DNA from: Zygnema cylindricum
Taxonomy: Eukaryota; Streptophyta; Zygnematophyceae; Zygnematales; Zygnemataceae
DNA length: 51,066 nucleotides
Assembly: GCA_037447655.1 (NCBI GenBank)
Contig: JBBHKE010002703.1
Span: 206,195 to 257,260 of the forward strand
Reading direction: 5' to 3'
Shown here: one piece after another, positions 10,160 to 19,984 of the stretch
How the letters are laid out: each line of letters begins with the position of its first letter
Position numbering within the stretch: position 1 is the stretch's first letter
Notes under the pieces: model-generated
The model's input: the letters and a program-made list of their open reading frames with translations, nothing else
The model's database searches: none
What the model was told of the DNA's origin: nothing
Position numbers and translations under genes: made by a program

Positions 10160-10890
10160 CTTACTCAGGGAAACTGAAGTTGACGGAGTATGCCGTATGT
10201 CTCCTCACGGTACTCCTTGAATTCGTGTCGCAGGGTGTCAAGTTGATTTTGGAGCCGCTCACACCGAGTCTCCAGCAGCGCAATATGATGGTTTGCTGCT
10301 GCCAAGCGTCTCCGAGTGATTCACTCCCGAACTTGGTCCTCCCCTTCCTCCGGTGTCGCCGCTGGTGCTTCGGGTTGCGGCAGAATGGCCGCCGGTGCAG
10401 GTTCTTCTGGTACCGAGACTTGGGGAGCTTCAGGTTCTTCAATCTATTGTGCTTCTGCCGCCACCTCGTCTGTCAGTTACCACCGAGGTACCTTCCTTAG
10501 TTTGAAGGAAACGTGTTTCCTAGCAGCTCAGACGCGCTGCACAACGTTCTTCCGGGCTAGCTTGAGTGCCCGTACCTCGGGTGTGACCTCCGCCCGAGAG
10601 ATGATGTCATGAAGATGGACATCTGATGGAAGATAATGGCGGAGCAACCAGGGAACATCCTCTCTGTATCGATAGTGATCTTCGACTACTTCCACGAACG
10701 GTAGGGCATGAAGGTTTAACTGCACATAACCCTATGGTTATTCATTAGGTCTTTCGTCCTCATGAAATTTCAGGCCGGGTGTGACGGCACTTCGACGCGA
10801 GTATTAATAAGGTCCCTAGGTTTTTGTCTGCGCCACGCAATGGGCCACTCCGAAGGATCCCGATAAAAGCACTTGGGAAAGCTGAAGATA
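10160..10890 (-). pseudogene. Decayed coding remnant, unknown protein with C-terminal coiled coil
   Basis: I do not recognise this protein. Read on the minus strand from the LTR B border, the pieces are: FSFPKCFYRDPSEWPIAWRR, a stop, then the region LHALPFVEVVEDHYRYRED followed by PWLLRHYLPSDVHLHDIISR and ALKLARKNVV. Next comes a proline- and glutamate-rich stretch (PEEPAPAAILPQPEAPAA), and last a heptad-like segment HHIALLETRCERLQNQLDTL ending in a stop near 10160. Stops and frameshifts interrupt it. Its start, if any, lies to the right and is cut off by the element B LTR at 10908. It could be a captured host gene, a Gag or a transposase-associated protein. Composition (GC-richer, amphipathic) suggests real coding ancestry. 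Confidence 0.45.
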
Positions 10891-10907
10891 AGATCCGGTG
10901 CCGATTG

Positions 10908-11897
10908 TGTTGAAATCACTAGATTTAAAGGATATTTTTTGTAGGTGTTAATTGATTAGAATAGCTAAAAAAAAAGCGTAGGCGGCCTGCCTCCACCTTC
11001 TCTCTCTAGCCCCCATACTTGTTGTAGTCACTGAAGAAGAGAGAGGGCGGTGGAGCCATGACTCTCTCAGCTCCTTAAGCAGGACTAAAGAGTGACCTAA
11101 GTCACTCTCAAGAAAAAGTTGAGTCCGGCAGGACTCGAACCTCCGACCGGCAGAGCAAGGCGTAGCCGTCAGCTCTTACGGGTCTGTCGTAGTAGTCCGT
11201 TAGGATACATAGGGTTTAATAGCTATTTAAACAGTAGCTAGATAATTAATTCGATTAACGGGATAACAAATTGAGGACATAGAAACTAATTGAGTTTTAG
11301 TACGCACGAAACATATGTACCGGCCATTTATTATTTTGAACGGCTAGCCGGTTTGGATCCAACGACCCTTATCATCCTCGAGATCCTGGAATGGCCGCCT
11401 TGGCGGTTTTCGGACGTGACATGACCTGACGACACGTGGCAAGATATCATTGGGAAGCAGAAATCCTGTGAGCGTGAGGACAAGTTTGAAGGAGACACAC
11501 GTCCACTCCATGGCTTTGTTGTACACAAGCCGTACAGAAAGTAAATTGGCCTTAGTACCTTTCTCTTCTGTACAGTCTTCTGATTGGTTCGTACATCTGT
11601 AGATATGGGTTGTGAGAGGAGTTTAGAACTTAGAGGATTGAGGAGGTAGCCGCCTCTCTCTCAACAAACTTGTATAAATTTTGGCATCTTTGCCACTTGA
11701 AATCTTATCGCCTGGTTGGGCGTTTTTCAGTGGTTCTTTTTGCTGTGGACTCAAGGGAGTCTAGACTGCACAGGGTTGCAGTCTGATTGTCTATTTGCCT
11801 GCTTGGGTAACACTAGTTGTAGTTGAAAGTGGGTTAGTGAAAAAATTCGCAGATGGTTCCTGAATTTTGCAGTCCAAATAGGGGACACAAATTTGCA
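10908..11897 (+). repeat. 5' LTR of element B (990 bp)
   Basis: Starts TGTTGAAATCACTAG and ends ...AATTTGCA directly before the primer binding site. It contains the conserved core near 11008-11033, an antisense T-arm-like block near 11105-11165, a GTAC-rich inverted repeat near 11523-11567, a TATA box and a gactgcac...gtgcagtc hairpin near the 3' end. Confidence 0.85.
11673..11680 (+). promoter_or_regulatory. TATA box of the element B 5' LTR
   Basis: TATAAATT lies about 220 bp before the LTR end, the same spacing as in LTR H and downstream of the GTAC inverted repeat. It would start genomic RNA in the R region. Confidence 0.5.
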
Positions 11898-12720
11898 GGT
11901 TATGGCCCCACCCTCTAGGGTGCCCATATTCAACGGATTTGGGTTCATTTACTGGGAAGCCATGATGATAGGGGCATTGTGTGAAAGTCGATACTGGGGT
12001 ATTGTTAGTGGACAAGTGAAACGTCTATCTCAGGGAACCCCACCAGGGTTTGGAGGAGTGAGGATTTTTGCAGGAGCATCTACTCCAACGGAGGAGACAG
12101 ATGATGGGGACAACAGTGTGTCCGAAAAAGGAAAGGAGATACTTCTCACTCCTATCGCCACGGCACCCGGAGCGGTGGCCGTGAAGACCGAGGAAAATGA
12201 TATTCAAATGTGGGAGTACACCAACATGAATGCTAGGCATTTCATTTTAAGGCACCTCACTCGAGCTTTGGCGGCCTCTCATCTTCACATAATCAAGGCC
12301 GAGGAGTTGTGGATGACTTTAGTGGAGATTTATAAAGATGGTGCCATTCAAGAGATCCAACTGGTTGAGCAAAGGTTGACGAGTTATACTTACAAAGGAG
12401 GGAAGATGTTAGACTACTGTAATGATCTCTCTTGTCTGTACATGGAGATGGAAAGTGCCGGATGGACATGCGCAATGAAGATGAAAGCAAACAACCTCAT
12501 CATGAAGTTGCCTAAAGAGTATGAAAAAATAGTGTAACGAGTGCAAGAAATGGATTATAGTTCTTCGAAGTGGAACACCGTGGTCCGAATGATACTTGTG
12601 CAAGAGAACACCATTGAGATCCGCAGATGAGGAAAGAGCGTTGAAGCTCTAGCTACGGGAACAACCGGTGGAGGAAGGATCCGAAGAAGCCGTACAACAC
12701 CTTCAAAGGGGATCAATCTG
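11893..12720 (+). pseudogene. gag: Element B Gag (capsid region)
   Basis: UBN2-like copia Gag. The ATG used by relatives, 20 nt inside the LTR, is ATA here, so the start codon appears lost. The frame still reads through the primer binding site (QVMAPPSRVPIFNGFGFIYW). Further landmarks are RYWGIVSGQVKR, ARHFILRHLTRALAASHLH, TYKGGKMLDYCNDLSCLYME and MKLPKEYEKIV, then a TAA stop at about 12535. The same frame continues after it (RVQEMDYSSSKWNTVVRMIL) to another stop in EIRR*GKS. It is broken by at least two stops and a lost start. Confidence 0.9.
11898..11912 (+). promoter_or_regulatory. Primer binding site of element B
   Basis: GGTTATGGCCCCACC begins immediately after the LTR end. It has one mismatch to the initiator tRNA-Met anticodon-arm complement. 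Confidence 0.85.
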
Positions 12721-12746
12721 GAGAAACCAGGCCCCCAAAGGGTCTT

Positions 12747-12788
12747 TGCCATTTCTGCAAAAAGCCGGGACACTTTATAGCTGATTGC
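12747..12788 (+). pseudogene. gag: Element B Gag CCHC zinc knuckle
   Basis: CHFCKKPGHFIADC fits CX2CX4HX4C with all four ligands present. It lies in a different frame from the preceding Gag segment, so a frameshift separates them. A lysine-rich and then acidic linker (GETEEDESSEEEDWE) follows toward the protease. Confidence 0.9.
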
Positions 12789-12930
12789 ATCAAGCTGTCG
12801 GAGCTGAGGCTCCAAGAAAACCGTGGAGGGGGTTCTTCCGGAGGGAAGAAAAAGGCACTTGTGGTCACACGAGTGAAAGGAGAGACCGAGGAGGACGAGT
12901 CCTCTGAGGAGGAGGATTGGGAGCTTTTTC

Positions 12931-13284
12931 TTGCCGATAATTTGGAGGAGCATTCGGGAAGCTCTAGAGGAAAGATGGAACATCGATTCAGGTGCATCAA
13001 TGCATACGTGTCGAGACAGGCACCTTTTCACTAAGCTAAGAAAGATCCCTACTGTAGAAATAGAGTATGGGGATGGGAGAGTAGGTACCACAGATCCAGT
13101 GGGCTCGGTAGATATGAAAGTCTTAGTGGAGGGTAAGACTTCTATACTCACCTTCTCAAATGTGCTCTACAATCCTCAGCTGAGTAAAAACCTTGTGTCT
13201 ACTTCTGTATTAGATGACAAGGATTTTGATACCTTCACTAGAAAGGGTGTCTTTACAGCTAAGTACGGAGATGAAGTCTACTAA
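12931..13284 (+). pseudogene. pol: Element B aspartic protease
   Basis: Retropepsin-like domain with WNIDSGASMHTC, so the catalytic DSG is intact. The flap-side segment YGDGRVGTTDPVGSVDMKV and ILTFSNVLYNPQLSKNLVST follow. The frame ends in a stop after KYGDEVY. A near-identical copy lies in inverted orientation in element G (46080-46433), sharing this stop. Confidence 0.9.
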
Positions 13285-14010
13285 ACAGCAGGTAAGTGTA
13301 GCCAAGGAATGTTTAGTCTTAACCAGAGTAATGAAAAGAAGAGTGCTTACTATGGTGGTGTCTCTCGGGGTTGATGATCTGGCATAAGCGGTTAGGGCAT
13401 GTGCATTTTGATAGGTTGAGGGAAATGAAGAAGCTGGGTGTAGGAGAAGGCATTCAGTTTGGGGATAATGAAATGATGGATGATGTTAGAGGATGTGCCC
13501 AAGGTAAGGCTTAAAGACTCCCTTTTCCCAAAACTGCCACGTATACACGTGATAAAGTACTAAATCTGGTCCACACAGATATTTGGGGACCAACAATAGT
13601 ACCTTCGATTGGGGGGAAGAGGTATATGCTGAGAATTACAGATTACAGGTCCGGATATTCTAGAGTGTACTTCCTAAAAAAAAGTTTAAAACAACAACGT
13701 ACTTAAAAAAATACCAAGCCTGGAGTGAGAAGTTGCACGGAACCCCCATTAAGCGAATAAAGAGTGATAATGGGGAGAGTACACCTCTAACCAGTTTCAG
13801 GAATACATGAGAGATGAGGGAGTTCAACATCAGAAAACTGTATCGAATTATACAGAACAAAATGGGGTAGTTGAAAGGTTGAACCAGACTTTAGGAGATA
13901 GTGTGTGTAATATGTTGGCAAATAAGAAAATAGGTAGAAGATTTTGAGTAGAAGCCATAAACTGTACTAATAACATTAAGAATAGAGTCATCACTATAGC
14001 CGTTAAAGGA
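13285..14010 (+). pseudogene. pol: Element B GAG-pre-integrase and integrase core, heavily broken
   Basis: Recognisable in several frames: LMIWHKRLGHVHFDRLREMK, CAQGKA, then VHTDIWGPTIVPSIGGKRYM with the first catalytic aspartate, TDYRSGYSRVYFLKK, and a decayed stretch containing the SDNG-like second aspartate and a NGVVERLNQ-like end. Stops and indels are frequent (for example TAA after the CAQGKA region and TGA in the IGRRF segment). The same lesions recur in the inverted copy in element G. Confidence 0.8.
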
Positions 14011-14445
14011 ATGACACCTTATGAGAGATGGGTTGGAAGGAAACCATATATTTCTCACTTGAAAGTATTTGGTAGTCAAGTTTACAGTCTTGACACAGAT
14101 AAAAAAAACTGGAAACTAGATGTTATAGGGAAACCAAGATATTTTGTGGGATATGATGAGGATGTCAAGGGATATAGAGTCTATGACTTAGCTAAATACG
14201 ATATCATTCTGGTAAAACATCTAGTTGTCATGGATGAAGGAAAGTCATTTGATCCCTTCAAATACACTATGAAAATCAGAATCAGTTTTGAGTCCAAGAG
14301 TGAGGAGGACTTAGATCTTCCCAGAAAGGATACAAGTGAAAACGTGATTGCAGATTCGAGGAGATCCAATATGGGGGAGATATATCGGAATCTCCTCATA
14401 TTTCTACACACTCTGAGGAGAGAGAGGAAGACGAGCCAGAACTAG
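14011..14445 (+). pseudogene. pol: Element B integrase C-terminal region
   Basis: TPYERWVGRKPYISHLKVFG, then YSLDTDKKNWKLDVIGKPRY, KGYRVYDLAKYDIILVKHLV and an acidic tail. This is the copia-type integrase C-terminal domain, and its frame ends about 175 bp before the reverse transcriptase frame. It is essentially identical in amino acids to the minus-strand segment at 44919-45353 in element G, which is evidence for the inverted duplication. Confidence 0.9.
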
Positions 14446-14620
14446 CTTCTATGGATAGGGGAGTCGATGAGACAGTAAGGGGGAACCCGAGACTTCCCTC
14501 CATTCCAGCTTCGGACTTTGAGGGAGGATGGAGGAGCAGCAAAAGACTACAAGAAAAAAAAGCTCCTCACAAGGTAACCAAGCTATCTCTCCCAGAAAGC
14601 CTTAGTCATACTCGGAGGCA

Positions 14621-15211
14621 ATGAACAGTCCAGAGAAAGACCGATCGGTCAGAGCCATAAATGATGAGATGGCTTCCATCATGGAAGCTAATACTTGGGA
14701 GCTGGTAGACTGTCCTCCAGACAAAAAAATTATCGGGTGCAAATGGATATTTAAATTGAAACTGAACCCAAATAATACCATTGAGAGATATAAGGCTCGG
14801 TTGGTAGCAAGGGGGTTCACCCAAAAAAAGAGGATAGATTATGAGGAGACTTTTGCTCTAGTTGTTCGGTTCCCATCTGTAAGGATTCTCCTTAGTCTAG
14901 CAGCAGCGGAAGTCATGGAAATTCACCAGATGGATATCAAGACCGCTTTCCTCAACGGTGAACTTGAGGAAGAAATCTTCATGCGACAACCAAAGGGAAT
15001 TATAGAAGAAGGAGAAGAGAGCAAAGTCTGTAGGACCATAAAGTCCTTATATGGACTGAAGCGGGCTCCCAGAAAATGGAACAAGAAACTAGATGAGGTT
15101 CTCACCGATCTTGGATATATTCGGATCAGTTCTGACCATTCTATTCATATGTTTGAGGATGAGAATGGTGTGATTTATATTGCAATTTATGTGGATGATT
15201 TGTTGGTGTAA
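14621..15211 (+). pseudogene. pol: Element B reverse transcriptase
   Basis: RVT_2-type reverse transcriptase. Domain order: ASIMEANTWELVDCPPDKK, IGCKWIFKLKLNPNNTIERY, YEETFALVVRFPSVRILLSL, HQMDIKTAFLNGELEEEIFM (first catalytic aspartate) and IAIYVDDLLV (catalytic DD pair). A TAA follows the YVDDLLV box directly, removing the thumb and RNase H from this frame. Compared with F and G there are changes in otherwise conserved places (ARGFTQKKRIDYEETFALVV). The corresponding part of element G does not match this copy but matches F. Confidence 0.9.
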
Positions 15212-15761
15212 AGTAAATCTACAAAAAAAATCAATAAGGTAAAGAAAAATCTTAGAAGCAGATTTGACATGAAGGATTTAGGGGAGGCTACATATATTTT
15301 GGGGATTAAAATGGAAAGAGATAGAGGGAAGAGAATAATCAAACTTACTCAGAAGGAAGCTATCGGAAATATGCTTGAAAAATTTCAGATGGAAAAGGCA
15401 AACAGGTGTACCACTCCTATGGACTTGAAGAAAGTAAGTGATGGGAGTGTAGAAGGAGGAGTGATGATACTTGATGATCAGATGAGTCCAGAAGAGAGAC
15501 AGTTTATGAAGTCTATTTCTTACAGACATGTTGTAGGAAGCTTCATTTACTTTAAGAATTGTTCTAAACCGGACAGAGTAGCAACAGTTTGAGTCCTCAG
15601 TTGGAGTCTTAACGATCTTAGAAAGAGAGATTGGGAGGCAACGAAGAGAGTCATGAGATACTTGGTGGGAATTAGGGATTTATGGTTGCATTTGAGAGGG
15701 GAGCACAATGACATCACTACTTGGAGTGATGCCAATTATGGGGATGCACCTATGAGAAGAT
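15212..15761 (+). pseudogene. pol: Element B reverse transcriptase thumb and RNase H start
   Basis: Readable segments include MKDLGEATYILGIKMERDRG, LTQKEAIGNMLEKFQMEKAN, then RYLVGIRDLWLHLRGEHNDI and TTWSDANYGDAPMRR, the first RNase H acidic site. A stop occurs near 15593. Coding stops at the target duplication AAGAT (15757-15761), where the C-D array is inserted, and resumes at 25393. Confidence 0.9.
15757..15761 (+). repeat. Target-site duplication AAGAT, left copy
   Basis: AAGAT directly precedes the TGCAACTC terminus of the C-D array. The right copy at 25388-25392 directly follows its ...TTTCAACA terminus. Confidence 0.9.
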
Positions 15762-16758
15762 TGCAACTCTGAGACCTCCATTTCTACTCAAAGTGGGCAA
15801 CTTGCTAGAAGCCTATAGGATAACCTCAGTTCTTCGATCTTAGTCTAAATATTGGTGACACCCTGGCAGAATACAGACTGACTGAACTGCAACCCTTGGA
15901 AGAGCTGACTCCCCTGAATTTGCCACAAAAAGAATCATTGAATTTGCTCCTAGAGCAGTAAATTATCAACAGTCAAAGATGACCTTTTATACAGGAGCGC
16001 TCTGGGAGAGAAACTGTAACCTAAATATTTCTAAGTTTTGAACCCCTCTCTTATCTATCTACTACTGAAGTATGGAGCCAATCAATTAAGTGTACGGTAC
16101 AGAAAGGTACTTGGCCTGGAGTACTTTCTGTACGGCCATAGTACGACATGGCTAAGAAGATGACGCCTGCCATTTCTAGGTTTTTCATGGTATGTTTCGG
16201 AGATGCCGCCATCCAATGGCATGTTGCCACCTGTCACCCGGTGTGGCTGAGACCGCAAACCGCCAAATCGTCCATTTTGTGATGCTGTCTTCTTCCTTTG
16301 CCGTGCGATTGATATTGCCCTTAAGATGTAGGCGTTAAAATACAAGCAGTACATTTAGACGTGATTGTATCTAACTATATCATTGTGATTGTAGTCTGTT
16401 CGTTAGATAAATGAACTTTCCTATTTGTACATCTTTAAGTACCTATCGTACCCTATATACCTCGACACAGGTTCTAAACTACATGGTAACGACGCTGGTC
16501 TATTCAGACGGACGGTAGGTACCATGATCAAATCCTGGGTCCGTTATCCTTTTTGGTGAGTTTAACAAAGAACTGCCTTCTGACTCTAGGAGAAACATAG
16601 GCTGCCATGGCTCTAGCTTCTTCTTCAGCCTCTAGTGACTACGACAAGTATGGGGCTAGAGAGAAGTTAGAACCAGGCTGCCTCTACTTTTGCTTCCTCA
16701 TTTTATATTACTTTTAAGAAACCTAGAAAATACATAAGAAATCCTTTTAATTTCAACA
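15762..16758 (-). repeat. 3' LTR of element C (997 bp)
   Basis: On the plus strand it begins TGCAACTCTGAGACC and ends TTTCAACA, next to the reverse-complemented polypurine tract CTCCCCTTAT. It carries the T-arm-like hairpin (16508-16544), the GTAC inverted repeat (about 16090-16137) and the conserved core (about 16627-16655). It differs from the other two LTRs of the array at several sites. Most of it is duplicated in inverted orientation at 42682-43634. Confidence 0.9.
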
Positions 16759-16850
16759 CTCCCCTTATTTTCTAGTCATCTTTTAGTTTAAGTCCACACT
16801 TCTCTCTGCAAAATATTAATTTAGGTGAAAGCACTGGCCTTCTCAACAGA
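16759..16850 (-). pseudogene. pol: Element C polypurine tract and RNase H C-terminus
   Basis: The plus-strand sequence CTCCCCTTATTTTCTAG is the complement of the polypurine tract that primes plus-strand DNA. Next to it the end of RNase H is readable (SPKLIFCREKCGLKLKDD). About 250 bp of RNase H present in D (20060-20305) is missing at the junction near 16835. Confidence 0.8.
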
Positions 16851-17522
16851 TCAAGATGCCATATACTCAGCCTCCATGGTGGACTGAGCAATGACCTTTT
16901 GCTGCTTACTGCTCCAGCAACAAGCACCATTCCCCACATACAACACATATCCAGATGTACATCTTCGCATCGGAGCATCTCCATAGCTGACATCACTCCA
17001 AGTGGTGATGTCAGTATATTCCCCACCCAGATACAGCCATAGATCCCTAGTTCCTATGAGATATCTGAGGACCCTCTTAGCAACTTCCCAATCCTTTTTG
17101 GTAGCAGCATTCAGACTCCTACTTAGCACTCTTACTGCCCCTGCCAAATCCGGTCTAGTACAATTCATGAAATAAATCAGACTGCCCACTACCTGTCTGT
17201 ATGGAATAGTCTGCATGAACTCCCTCTCTTTAAGACCTTGTTCATCATCTAGAATTAGGATGTCTCCTTCCTCATTCCTCTCACTTCCCTTCTTTAGATC
17301 CATGGGAGTTGGTAGCCTGTGTGCTTTACCCTGAGCACAACCACTGCAATCACTTACCTTATCATTTTCCCCAAAGCGTATCCCTTCAACTACTCCCATC
17401 TTTTTCATTCCTTTTAGCTTTTCTAGGTTCACATGCCCAAGTCTCTTATGCCACAACATAATATTATTGACACCAGCATAGTAAATTTTGAGTTTTTCAT
17501 TTCTTAAATCAAGCTTGAACAT
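16851..17522 (-). pseudogene. pol: Element C fused frame: HHCC zinc finger joined to RT end and RNase H
   Basis: A 223-residue open frame begins MFKLDLRNEKLKIYYAGVNN and continues through the GAG-pre-integrase HHCC region (LWHKRLGHVNLEKLKGMKKM, CSGCAQGKAHRLP). It then jumps directly to the end of reverse transcriptase (TPMDLKKGSERNEEGD) and RNase H (RYLIGTRDLWLYLGGEYTDI, TTWSDVSYGDAPMRRCTSGY, QSTMEAEYMAS). The integrase core and most of reverse transcriptase are deleted. The join is in frame and short shared sequence is likely at the breakpoint. No complete enzyme is encoded; the open frame is probably chance survival. Confidence 0.85.
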
Positions 17523-17587
17523 TCCTTGGTTACTTTTTCAGCAGTGAAGTACACATCTTCCTCAAAGATAGCTGTAAAAACTCCTTT

Positions 17588-17941
17588 TCAGCTGCTAGTT
17601 TCAAATCCTTTAGCATCCAATACAGATGTAGAGATAAGGTTTATGTTTAATTCCGGAATAAATAATATATTGGAGAACGTAACTATTGAGGTTTTGCCCT
17701 CCACTACAACTTTCAGATCTAGCAATCCTACATAAGTAGTGGTAACTACTCTCCCATCCCCATATTCAATCTCTATTGTAGGAATCTTTCTCAGCTTAGT
17801 GAACATATGCTTATCCTTACACATGTGCATGGAGGCACATGAATCCACAATCCAACCTCTTTCACCTTTCAGTCCATCAAAAGCACATTTCTCCTTTCGT
17901 GGAATTTTGACTTCTGTCTTTGCCTCCAACTTTTCATCCAA
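17588..17941 (-). pseudogene. pol: Element C aspartic protease, active-site glycine changed
   Basis: The domain reads RGWIVDSCASMHMC, so the catalytic DSG motif has become DSC. Downstream segments YGDGRVVTTTYVGLLDLKVV and IVTFSNILFIPELNINLIST are readable. Loss of the active-site glycine would be expected to abolish activity, from general knowledge of aspartic proteases. A stop separates it from the next segment toward 17522. Confidence 0.85.
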
Positions 17942-18064
17942 AAGAAGTTCGTCGTCCTCCTCATCGAATTCCTCCTCGAGTACCTATGTGACAAGTGCCT
18001 GTTTCTTCCTTCGTGGCTGACCCCCGGTCTTTCCCTCCTTTATCTGAAGCTCGGTCAATTTGGT

Positions 18065-18106
18065 ACATTCTTTCATGTAATGCCCGGGTTTCTTGCAAAA
18101 ATGACA
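18065..18106 (-). pseudogene. gag: Element C Gag CCHC zinc knuckle
   Basis: CHFCKKPGHYMKEC fits CX2CX4HX4C, with all ligands present. Confidence 0.9.
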
Positions 18107-18119
18107 AAGCCCCTTTGGT

Positions 18120-18974
18120 CCCCTTGTTCCGGACTCATCGGATTGATTTTTCAGGTCTTCCCCTTCATGACTTCCAAGGGGTTTCTGTGAATCTTTGTTT
18201 CTACAACTTGCTCATGCCGCCAAGGCCTGTCCATTCTTAACTCCCCTCCGGATTTTGATTGTATTCTCTCGAACAAGAATCATACAACCTACCAAATTCC
18301 ATATCCACCTGGAGTTTGACAGATCTTGTACCCGGTTCACAATGTTCTCATACTCATCGGGTAATTTCATGAGTAAGCAGTGTACCTTTGCCTTCTCAGT
18401 TTCAACTTTTCTAGCACACTCTAGCTCCATGAAATGTATATCCAACTCATTACAGAAATCGAGCATCTTCTCTCCTTTGTGAAAATATCCGTTGATCCTT
18501 TGATCTGCTAGCTTTTGTTCCAGAATAGTATCGCTTCGGTATATCTCTATAAGCGCATCCCACAGATCGGATGCCCTTTCCACCAGCAAATGAGAACATG
18601 CAAGTCCTTGTGTGAGATGACAGAGAACAAAATGCTTGGCCGCCATGTTGTTGTAGTCCTAGGTATCGATGTCATTCTCCTCATTCCTAGGAATAGGAGA
18701 CACGAAAGCAGATCCGGTTGCTATAGGTGTGGTTTTCTCTTTTTCTTTCCCCTTTTCTATCACGATGCTCTCTCCGTCTTCTGAGTCCTCTGATGACGGT
18801 GGATCTGGTTTCCTACCAAATATGCTTCTTCCAAACCTTGGAGAAATAGCAAGACCGGATGGGCGCTTTACTTACCCACTCACTATTCCCCAAAATCTTT
18901 TCTTACATAGGGTTCCCATCATCATACTCTCCCAATAGATAAACCCAGTCCCATTGAATATGGGCACCCTAGAG
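18120..18974 (-). pseudogene. gag: Element C Gag (capsid region)
   Basis: UBN2-like Gag. The clearest part is at 18212-18646: AAKHFVLCHLTQGLACSHLL, DLWDALIEIYRSDTILEQKL, YFHKGEKMLDFCNELDIHFM, LLMKLPDEYENIVNRVQDLS. The N-terminal part up to the primer binding site is readable in pieces (FNGTGFIYWESMMMGT-like) with stops. The ATG inside the LTR is kept, but the frame meets TAG at the LTR/PBS border where others read CAG. The protein is a distinct subfamily from A, B, F and G (KVETEKAKVH segment). Confidence 0.85.
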
Positions 18975-18989
18975 GGTGGGCCCATAACC
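18975..18989 (-). promoter_or_regulatory. Primer binding site of element C (half-tRNA-iMet type)
   Basis: On the minus strand the perfect 15-mer GGTTATGGGCCCACC directly follows the middle LTR. It is complementary to the anticodon arm of initiator tRNA-Met. Confidence 0.9.
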
Positions 18990-19984
18990 TACAACTCTGA
19001 GACCTCCATGGTACTCAGAGTGGGCAGCTTGCTAGAAGCCTCTAGGATAACCTCGTTCTTTGATCTTAGTCTGAATATTTCTGACACCCTGGCAGAATAC
19101 ATACTGAGTGAACTGCAACCCTTGGAAGAGTTGACTCTGTTGAGTTTGCCAAAAAAAAAATCGTTGAATTTGCTCCCCTGAGCATTAAATTATCAATAGT
19201 CAAAGATGACCTTTTATACAGGAACGCTTTGGGAGAGAGGCTGCTACCTAAATATTTCTAAGTCCTAAACCCCTCTCTTATCTTTCTACTACTGAAGTAC
19301 GGAGCCAATCAATTAAGTATACAGTACAGAAAGGTACTTGACCCGGAGTACATTCTGTACGGCCATTGTACGACATGGCCAAGAAGATGACGCCTGCCAT
19401 TTCGAGGTTCGCCATGGTATGTTTCGGAGATGCCGCCATCCAATGACATGTTGCCACGTGTCACTTGATGTGGTTGAGACCGCAAACCGCCAAATCGTCC
19501 ATTCCGTGATGCCGGCTTCTTCCTTTGCCGTCCGATTGATATTGCCCTTAATTTGTAGCCGTTAAAATACAAGCAGTACATTTAGACGTGATTGTATCTA
19601 ACTATATCTATGTGATTGTAGTCTGTTCGTCACTTAAATCAACTTTCCTATTTGTACATCTTTAAGTTGCTATCGTACCCCATATACCTCGACACAGGTT
19701 CTAGGCTACATGGTAACGACGTTGGTCTATTCAGACGGACGGTAGGTACCAAGATCAAATCCTGGGTCCGTTAACCTTTTTGGTGAGTTTAACAAAGAAC
19801 TGCCTTCTGACTCTAGGAGAAACATAGGCTGCCATAGCTCTAGCTTCTTCTTCAGTCTCCAGTGACTACGACAAGTATGGAGCTAGAGAGAAGTTAGAAG
19901 CAGGCTGCCTCTACTTTTGCTTCCTCATTTTATATTACTTTAAGAAACCTAGAAAACACATAAGAAATCCTTTTAATTTCAACA
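18990..19984 (-). repeat. Shared middle LTR of the C-D array (995 bp)
   Basis: It is the 5' LTR of C and the 3' LTR of D. The plus strand starts TACAACTC (from TGCAACTC) and ends TTTCAACA, followed by the polypurine tract complement of D. The T-arm-like hairpin is at 19735-19771. The part 19074-19622 appears identical to 24482-25030 in the D 5' LTR. Confidence 0.9.

Noticed and set aside
11893-15592. Possible stop-codon recoding, because TAA after the Gag capsid is shared by B, F and G
   Set aside because: The stop is shared because the copies share ancestry or conversion. Other stops are scattered and differ between copies, and frameshifts are equally common, so decay explains them.
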